From positions 1 through 64,000 of the forward strand of contig JAYKKR010000034.1 in the NCBI GenBank assembly GCA_036971615.1: a stretch of DNA of 64,000 nucleotides, written 5' to 3'. The position numbers and the translations under genes are program-made. Below are positions 56,641 through 64,000 of the stretch, piece by piece (within the stretch, counting starts at the first letter, position 1; each line of letters begins with the position of its first letter). The notes below the pieces were generated by a model. The model made no database searches and was not told the DNA's origin. It saw nothing but the letters and a program-made list of their open reading frames with translations. Origin of the DNA: Amyloporia xantha (Eukaryota; Basidiomycota; Agaricomycetes; Polyporales; Adustoporiaceae).

Positions 56641-58676
56641 GACTGGGGGAGCGTCGGAGGGCGAGGACCATGCAGCGCAGGGAGTCCACTACCTGTCGGG
56701 CCTGCGCAGACGTTGAAGGAATATACAGAAAAGAGGTATTGGTGAGAGAGAGAACAGAAGGGGAGACCCGCCCTGTGGTGCATCAGGATATAGAGACGCC
56801 GTCCCAACCATCTCATGATGGCGGGTAGAACCTTGCATCGTGTCTCGTACGCTAGCCGAGCGCTCGAATGACTGTCCCCCTCTCCGTCTCAACGACGATC
56901 ACGATGCCATCTCCGACCCATTCCTCTGCGCCTGGTGAGCCTTGCTACAATCTCAGCGGCACAACTTTTCCCTCTCAGATATCGCCATTTACTGAGAATT
57001 GGTAGCATGATCAGGGACCGCTGCACCGCCTTCTCGAGGGCGGTTTCAAAGGCCCGTCTACGGTTGCTCGGCTAGCAGGCCCACGAGCCGATATTGACCG
57101 CTCAATGTGTCAGACACAGAGGCCTTTCGCAGAATGATTGTCGAAATACATTGCAGCGCCCACTGGGGAGGTTAAGTACGCTCCCAACATTGATCACAGG
57201 GAGGACCACCTTGGACCACCTTCTTACGATCGCCAAAGCTTCCATGCAGGGATCGGGATTCACTCCGCGCGATATAGGTCCCTTCTGGAATTCCACTCTT
57301 TCTGCCATCAATGTCCAATTCACCGAATCCTTCTTCAACATGCTGGTTTATTCGGTTATGCTGATCTCAACTCTTCCTCCCCGGGCCCGCTGTGCACCCA
57401 AGTGATTACATCTCTCCGATCCCCTCGGCTGAGCGACGACCAAGATCATCCCCTCGGAACGTCGTCGGCCCGTACAGCTACTATCATCGCGCCCACCGCA
57501 ATCATCATCCAGCTGACACTGCCATGTCGAAGACCTGTTCTCCTCTGAATGCGTAATCTGACCAGGACAGCTTCGACGACCTGAAACGCGCTTCAGCCAC
57601 ACAGCCTTCCTCCCTCGCAATTATCCAATTTGACTACGGTGGTGACGTCAGAGTTGGCTTACGCGTAGGACCCTCGGCACAAGTGGGATCGCCTGTAGCT
57701 GTGTTCCCAATACTGCGTCGTGCAGATTTGTGATTTCGGGCGCAAGCGGCTAGCGCGAGAACGCCAGCGTCGACTGATATGTTCAGGTGAGTTCGGGACT
57801 TCGGGTAGAATAGGACGGCTGTAGACAACGGGATGATGTACACCCCCACACTCACATCATCAGTGTGGTCCAGATCATCACTACTTAAGACCTCTCCTCA
57901 ATCCGGCAGTCGCCCATAGACCAATTCTGTTTCAACCGACTGCCAGCAAACGCATCCACAATTCGACAGCGCCGTATTGAAGCATCATGTCTGATGCGAT
58001 ATTCATCCTATGCAAAGTAACACATCCGTTTCCTCTAGCGCACGTACATGAGCAAGACAGCAGGCGCAGGTACGCCCCATTAACGCGCGCCCCACTGACG
58101 TCGCTTGTCTGTCCTACAGATATTGGATCACCGGATGGGGATGAGTGATGTGAGCGCACGGGTTAGCGTGTACGCAATGAGATCGGCTGTCAGGCTCAGG
58201 CCTGCGAAGTGCGTCCACACCTCGCAAGACTCTGCGCGCCTCCGTGCTCACATGAGAGCTTGTGATTCAAGGTTCTGAATGATGGCTGCGCGCCGGACGT
58301 CCACACCGACGCGCTTCCGCGATGATTCAGGGACACGCTGACTGAGTGCCGGCGCTTTTACCTTTGTATGGAGGCAAATTCCTCACTCAATGATATCGAT
58401 AAGAACACGCGCGACACGACGACTGCGAGAGAAGCGCACCCATGTTAGAAATAGCGGTTACAAGCCTCTGGGAACGGAGACGCACGCTTGATGGAATCCA
58501 TCGTCTGCGGCTCGACAAACGCAGCATTGCAGCATCTCATCCCGAGTGGAGAATCTTTCGAAGAGTCTTCTATAAATAAGCACCCTGCTGGATATCAGAC
58601 GTTGCGATGATGGCTACAGGGTCTCCAACGGCGATGGCAACAATGAATTCCAATATATGTAAGTGGCGTCTCCACT
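56641..58676. other. Intergenic, weak ORFs only
   Basis: A 103-codon ORF at 57094-57405 (plus) and a 136-codon ORF overlapping it in another frame have no recognisable domain. A short ATG exon near 56,869 followed by GTGAGC could be the start of a small spliced gene, but nothing convincing follows. No RNA gene seen. Confidence 0.3.
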
Positions 58677-58931
58677 TCAATTTGGAAAGAAGTACTTGTA
58701 CGACAGAGGCCCTGATCGCCTAGCTCGGCGATGCTTTGGGGGGGCTATAAAAAGACAAAGTCGACGGAGAGGCTCATCGATGCGAACGTCGTAGTTCTCA
58801 ATTTCCGCTGACTTCGGACGCGCGATATACCACATTGGCTCTTCCGGAGTAATGCGGACACTAGTATGGATAATTGTTGTGGGGCTATACATCCAGGGAT
58901 CGAGTAGATGCAACTCATGCCCTGTTGCCAT
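58677..58931 (-). CDS. Small ORF, unknown
   Basis: 84 codons from an ATG, starting MATGHELHLLDPWMYSPTTII and containing RITPEEPMWYIARPKSAEIENYD read in parts. Composition is protein-like and the frame extends upstream, but another frame overlaps it and no family is recognised. It lies just outside the right arm of the inverted duplication. Confidence 0.2.
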   Translation of the reverse strand: MATGHELHLLDPWMYSPTTIIHTSVRITPEEPMWYIARPKSAEIENYDVRIDEPLRRLCLFIAPPKHRRARRSGPLSYKYFFPN

Positions 58932-59154
58932 ACATGCAAGACCGACTCGGATGCGGCGTTACGCGTAAGTCGGTCGAATTGTTTGACAGTGTCAAGATTC
59001 AATCACCGATCTACACGGTCACGTGATAGCGCAGAACGCGTCCACTGCCAGACTATACCGGTGCGTGTTGGCCGCTGAACGTTGAACGCTAGGTCGATAA
59101 TCTCGTAGGGCGAGATAGTAAGCAATCGCAATGCCTCACAATCTGGTATTCGGA

Positions 59155-62100
59155 TTGAAAAGCGGACCAATGACTCTTACATAAAGTTATGGTAAGTGTC
59201 AAATTTAGGATTCCGTCGGTCTGACATTTGTCCTACTCGTATGGCAGTAGTATACCGGCGCAGGCTGCGGCCTGCTTATTATCCACGACGACATGGCCAC
59301 GAATTGATGATGTCGGGAAGAATGATATACTCTCGTGCTATCTAAGAGAAGAAGTGAAGTAAAATTTATGCTCTTCAACAAGCTGTTATCTCGTGCTCTC
59401 ACCAATTGGACCACACATCAGAACGGATAAAGGGTAGCTAAGAGATCACTGGCAAGCAAAAAAGGGGATCTATACTTCAAAGACATACTATCAATTCAGC
59501 ACGCCTTGGCATGGAAAGTCACATGGACAGATACTAATCAATGTGCTCCGAGACTCGCTGTGCGACCATGTCCACGACCATCTGTGTGCGAGGGCGAATC
59601 TCACAAACAAAGGGCTCTACGTGGCTAAGCATACAGCGTCAACACTGGTTCCCAGTCTACTGGAGCTTTAGGAACACCATACCTGATGATACCTGATTTG
59701 AAACGGGGTACGGGCGTGATTTCACGGCCGGCAGAGTCGCGTGCTTTCCGGATATCCAAGGTTGCCAGCATATTAGCCGCTACTAGCCAGACACTAGAGT
59801 CCGCAAGAAAACGCCCGGGGCAGATGCTGTCGGCGGGAGTGTGAGGTTCGATGGTACTGTGTGCGATTTCACGCCTAGATAGAACGCATACCGTCGACCG
59901 AACCCGAATACAAACTTCCGTGGATCTGCGAAGGTTGCTGTGCGGACGTCCATCTCGTCAAATCGTTCCGGGCGGAACGTTTCTGGATCAGGATATATGC
60001 TTGAATCCTGACCCATCGACCTTAAAAAAGACATGATCGAGTCATACTCACAACCTTGCAATTCACAACGACCAGTACGAACCAGAGATTCGAAATGATC
60101 ATTGATCCTTTTGGAATAAGATATCCATCGTATTCGTCATTTTGTGTAACTCGACGCGGAATCCCTAAGTAACACCATCAATTGTGCATCACATAAGACA
60201 CTGTAAAGGCTGACCAAGAGGTAAGGGTGGATTCCAGCTTTATAAATGTTACTAAATGAGGAGATATAGATTAGAGAATAGGAAGTGGCATACCGATAAA
60301 CCTCTCTGACGACGCTCTCAACGTAAGGCAGCGATTCCCTGTCATCCATTTGTGGAAGTCTCGCCGTTCCAATGACCCGATCAATTTCTGCTTGAGCCTT
60401 CCGGAAGACTTCGGGATGGAGAACCATGGCCAAAACGAAGGTCGTTAAAGTAGTGATAGTCTCGGAAACAAATAAGCTGCGATTAATACAAACGAACATT
60501 GGTCAAGGCTCACTGTATCAGATCCAGCTGCCGCCAGAATACCATCAGGTGACCACGCGTGTGGAAATATAATAAATAAACACACCACCATACATGACCA
60601 TAGCAGCGCCCTTAATGTCACACGCATCGTCTGCTGCGAGTTGTCCATTCTGCGAGCATCCCTCAATCATAAACGTCACAAAGGACGGTCTAGCAGCTCC
60701 CGACATCTATGATTCATTAGCGACAAACGATTTCAGAATCACGTTCACTTGCCATGGCCTTGCGCACTCCCTCAAAAGGAGTATCGATGATCTCCTGGAG
60801 CATACCGTTGACGACCAGTGCATCCCGTTTGAAGCCGCCACCCGGCATCCACATTGGGATATATTTCACTGTAGCCCAATCAATGTAGTAAGCATGGATG
60901 GTAATGCAACATAATTTGAGGTCATACGTATTGGGAAAAAGTCGACAAGTGTTGCTACCAAACTCCCGGCCTCGACAGCTCTTGTCACAGCTTCATCCGC
61001 TGCCACTATGTACTCATCCTCCACAGATGTAACCCGGTGTCCATAACCGATCTCCAGCATCAATGCACCAGCGAATCTGACATAAGTTGAATCAACAGGG
61101 TGACATCACATTGAACACGGCGGATTACCTTTTGAGATGGCGAGTAAATTCACTCGGAGTCTGAATGAGCTCAGATAGCGATTTATCAACCTCCCTATAT
61201 TGAAGGGGAATGTAGACTTCGAGGTTAGACTTCGTCTCCATGGAAGTTTGAAACCACTTTCGCTGTCGGCGCCACTTGTCATAATAGGGCATCGTCGCCA
61301 TTAGGGGTATGGGGAACAAGCTAAAAGTAATGAATAACTACTCAATTAGCCTCCATTCAAGAGGTGCGGCTGACTCACAATTCATTCAACAAGACAAATT
61401 GCGGTCTGTATTTAGACCCTCTCTTCTCCATCAAATCTTGCGCTGCCCGGACCGTGTTCAAGATAACGGCCGGCTTCTGGAATATCTGTGCGTAATCACA
61501 TTGCCTACAAATATAACGGGTCATCTGGGTTAGCCAACATCGATGATTAGGGACCCGCTTACCGTACTTCTTGGCCCAATCAGCAAATGTTTCCTGTTGA
61601 AATTCCAATGGTATTTGGTGAACATTTCCCATGAGCGGAATTTGCGTCGGACCGGGAGGAAGGCGAAGGTAGCGTTTCGGATGGAGCCATCGTGTGTAGA
61701 GGTAATGAATAATAATAACGAAGAACGAGGCTATACCATTGTACACTTCAAGCATTGTCAGCCAAGAGACAAGGATGCGGAGATAGGTGCAAGGTGCATT
61801 GCTAGATAATGGCTGCTAGTGACTTATATGTTCCTCGAATGGCGCCCAGGGATCACATCGAAGTCAGCATCTGTGTCAAGTAAGTGTATCGTCATTACTT
61901 GCCGATAACGAAACTTCGTCTTATGATCTGACTGTCGAGTCATACAACATAATGGTATTGACGGAAAGCCAGGATTGATGGCCTGTCAATTTCGCTCAGC
62001 TTGGGATCAAAGAAATCGCAAATAGAAACCTATCCTACCGTTCAAGCCGACCTCTCACTCGTTAAGCAACAATCGCATGCTGAAGGAATAGAAGCTCCGT

Positions 62101-62632
62101 TTGACGTCGACACGGCTGCAATACATTCAACAGAATTCGCCGAAAATGGTTAGAATTCATCTCGCAACCCATCAACTGCTCGTTATCCTACTAGATGCTT
62201 GAAGTACTGCTCTCATGAGTATGAGATCTCACCCATTAGGGTGAAGTGTAGTTATTTTTGGTGTTGAACTTTGCTCATTCTATCATCGATAGATGAGAGA
62301 ACTTGTTCGATGAGGACTGTTAGGCAGTATCAGTAAAAATGAATTTTTGACAATATGCCTACCAATCTCTGCTCAGAATAGAGGCGCGTGTGCACCTGAC
62401 ATGTCTCGGTTGACAGGATCCTATCCGATCGGACGCGGCATATGGGGACGACATCGGAAGAGACGCTCACTAGACTAGGTTTGCCCGCGCAAGACTGCTG
62501 AACACCCTCGAAGGGGGATTTCGAAGTGTTCACAACTCCGGCTCCAGCTCCAAGAAGACAGAATCATGAGTTGGCCGAAAACCTTAGAAGCAGAAGAGCA
62601 GCGATACCCGCTTCAGGAGCAGTCTATTAACA
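59155..62632 (-). repeat. Inverted segmental duplication, right arm (P450 copy B)
   Basis: Reverse-orientation copy of 28,200-31,705. The borders are visible as loss of similarity beyond TGAAAAGCGGACC (about 59,160) and beyond CAGGAGCAGTCTATTAACAG (about 62,630). Shared landmarks include ATTCTATCATCGATAGAT and GACTGTTAGGCAGTATCAG in the P450 upstream region. The arms are separated by about 27.4 kb of unique DNA carrying at least seven genes. Confidence 0.92.
59534..61755 (-). pseudogene. Cytochrome P450, copy B, frameshifted in exon 2
   Basis: Reverse-strand duplicate of the P450 at 29108-31335 with the same 13-exon plan. ATG at 61755 (MLEVYNGIASFFVIIIHYLY); exon 1 ends at 61563. Exon 2 starts GCAATGTGATTACGCAC where copy A has GCAATGTGATATACGCAC: one base is missing, so the frame breaks after about 66 codons. 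The same exon also lacks six bases (Ser-Asp codons near the GSKY segment) that copy A has, which is in frame. All later exons stay open and keep the key motifs: AGSDT, ExxR (ESVVREVYR), FRPERF and the split haem loop FGFGRRICPGRF. The GC-AG intron is also conserved. The break looks recent and could be a sequence error; otherwise the copy is a new pseudogene. Confidence 0.8.
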
Positions 62633-63415
62633 GAAAGTGGACACGCACGTTGAATGTAAAGAGGAAGCATATGAGCGCAGCAATCGCTTTGTGTAACCGC
62701 AATGATAATATCGCACTACGAGCTGTTCTGAGTGTCATAATGCCCTCTCTGCAGCCATCACAGACAGATCCTGTGAAGGACTTCTTGATGGATATGGCCG
62801 AGAATGCAACAGTATACCAACGCTGCCCTTTTATTTCTTCATTGCGTGAATTGATTTGACACAAAGTTTACTGTCCTAAATTGCGTGCATCGGAGGTCTG
62901 GAACAGGATGACCAAGGGACAGACTCACTGATGCTATTATGAGGTTGGGGTAAGGATACTCATCGCCCAGATTATGGGGTGCAGGGAAATAATTCCGGAA
63001 TAGAATGACAGAGCTGCGCCGCGTACCGCCTTCTTGTTCATGTAAAAGCCTTGAAGGTCCTATCGCTTTAACTCGCGGGCATTGGTGCCGAGAGCTTGAG
63101 AAACTTGATCCACGAAGCATAACTGTGACATTTAGAATATCATGCACTGGAGAAGTATACGAGCTCAAGCTAGCGTTCCCTTGTTCCATTAAATTGCAAC
63201 TCGAACAAAAGTGAAATGGGTGCACACTGCACAGATTTCAACACGCAACGGAGAGCGTCTAAAACACTGCGAAGATCCAAGCGCCGAATCCCGATATAGA
63301 CACCGATCGTATACACAAATCACGTGCTTACCAACATCAAGACTGACTCGAATTTCTTGCGCTCGACGCTTGCTCGACACCACCGAATCACGGCGACTAC
63401 GACTGTTACCTCACC
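62633..63415. other. Intergenic upstream of THR4
   Basis: No supported gene. Presumed promoter region of threonine synthase; no clear TATA box recognised. Confidence 0.4.
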
Positions 63416-64000
63416 ATGCGGTATATTTCCACTCGGGGAGGGGACCAGCTACTCTCATTTGAAGAGGTCAATCTTCAGGCTCATGACATTGACCTTCCTC
63501 TGAATCGGAATCTCACAATTACAGACGGTCCTCGCCGGCCTTGCTCCGAATGGTGGTCTCTACATTCCGGAGTCAATTCCATCTCTCCCACAAAATTGGC
63601 AGAATAAATGGAGGAACCACTCGTTTGTGGACCTATCGGTCGAAATCCTGTCCCTGTATATTGCACCGGAGGAGATTTCCCGCGCGGAGCTGCGTGCACT
63701 TGTCGAAAAGTCATACCGTACATTTCGTCACCCTGACATCGCTCCCACTAAGAAGCTCAGCGAAAAGACCTACATCCTCGAGCTCTTTCATGGCCCAACA
63801 TTTGCGTTCAAGGATGTTGCCCTGCAGTTGCTGGGGAACTTGTTTGAGTTTTTCTTGTTGCGGAGAAATGCCCGTAAAGCTGCAGGAGAGAAGCAGGAGA
63901 GATTGACGGTTGTTGGTGCGACGAGCGGAGACACGGGAAGGTATGTTGCTAACCCAGCGTTGTTTGGCCTTGCCACTCAGACATAACTAAATTGACCGTC
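63416..64000 (+). CDS. THR4: Threonine synthase, 5' part (runs off the window)
   Basis: PLP enzyme that converts O-phosphohomoserine to threonine, the last step of threonine biosynthesis. Exon 1 63416-63466 (MRYISTRGGDQLLSFEE), exon 2 63525-63940, joined in phase 0. The N-terminal domain reads TVLAGLAPNGGLYIPESIP, FVDLSVEILSLYI and the conserved FHGPTFAFKDVALQLLGNLFEF, where the Lys of FKD binds PLP. The exon ends at VVGATSGDTG-Ser with a GTATGT donor at 63941, and the following intron runs to the window edge. About 155 of the usual roughly 500 residues are visible. Nothing unusual was seen. Confidence 0.95.

Noticed and set aside
62566..62859. 97-codon plus-strand ORF at 62.6 kb
   Set aside because: Its first third lies in the inverted duplication, where the other arm has no equivalent open frame, and the rest has no recognisable feature.
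1..64000. tRNA genes (searched by eye for A- and B-box words such as GGTTCGAATCC)
   Set aside because: Near matches lie inside coding exons or lack a partner A box and a cloverleaf.

Overview
The window is nuclear DNA from a filamentous basidiomycete, most likely a wood-inhabiting Agaricomycete of the Polyporales type. Genes are broken by many 45-80 bp GT-AG introns. The recognisable families (KDZ transposase with a CxC2-type cysteine cluster, DUF6533 membrane protein, multi-exon microsomal P450s, UVDE, Ser/Pro-rich coiled-coil proteins) fit that group. No rRNA, tRNA, CRISPR or bacterial-style operon was seen.

Layout. 0.2-6.8 kb: three minus-strand genes of unknown function that look like multicopy, lineage-restricted Agaricomycete families; one carries an in-frame array of Ser-Thr-Pro-Arg-Lys repeats. 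7.6-9.1 kb: degenerate tandem repeats and weak ORFs. 9.7-13.4 kb: a nearly full-length KDZ transposase gene, plus strand, broken by two apparent frameshifts. 13.7-16.8 kb: repeat-rich desert with a 25-bp GC-rich minisatellite, a 10-bp microsatellite-like array, a roughly 120-bp tandem array and an AT-rich cluster of GGATAATC-type motifs. The desert abuts a 2OG-Fe(II) oxygenase gene that has lost its catalytic C-terminal half.

18.9-26.6 kb: housekeeping genes, namely transcription elongation factor SPT5 and UV-damage endonuclease UVE1. 28.2-31.7 kb and 59.2-62.6 kb: two copies of a 3.5-kb segment in inverted orientation, each carrying a 13-exon cytochrome P450. The left copy looks intact; the right one has a 1-nt deletion in exon 2.

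33-57 kb, between the inverted copies: a DUF6533 seven-helix-like membrane protein, an Rrn9-type Pol I factor candidate, an alpha/beta-hydrolase-fold protein lacking the nucleophile serine, a Ser-rich coiled-coil protein, an AGC-like kinase with altered catalytic residues, cohesin subunit SCC3/STAG with four +1 frame breaks, and a ~1,400-aa Ser/Pro-rich coiled-coil protein. The window ends inside threonine synthase (THR4).

The genes do not form one pathway. Conserved single-copy genes (SPT5, UVE1, SCC3, THR4) alternate with accessory, mobile and duplicated DNA. The main open points are the inverted P450 duplication, the transposon-proximal unknown gene block, and the frame breaks in a gene expected to be essential. 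Exon borders were read by eye from splice consensus and reading frame, so terminal exons of the unknown genes are approximate.
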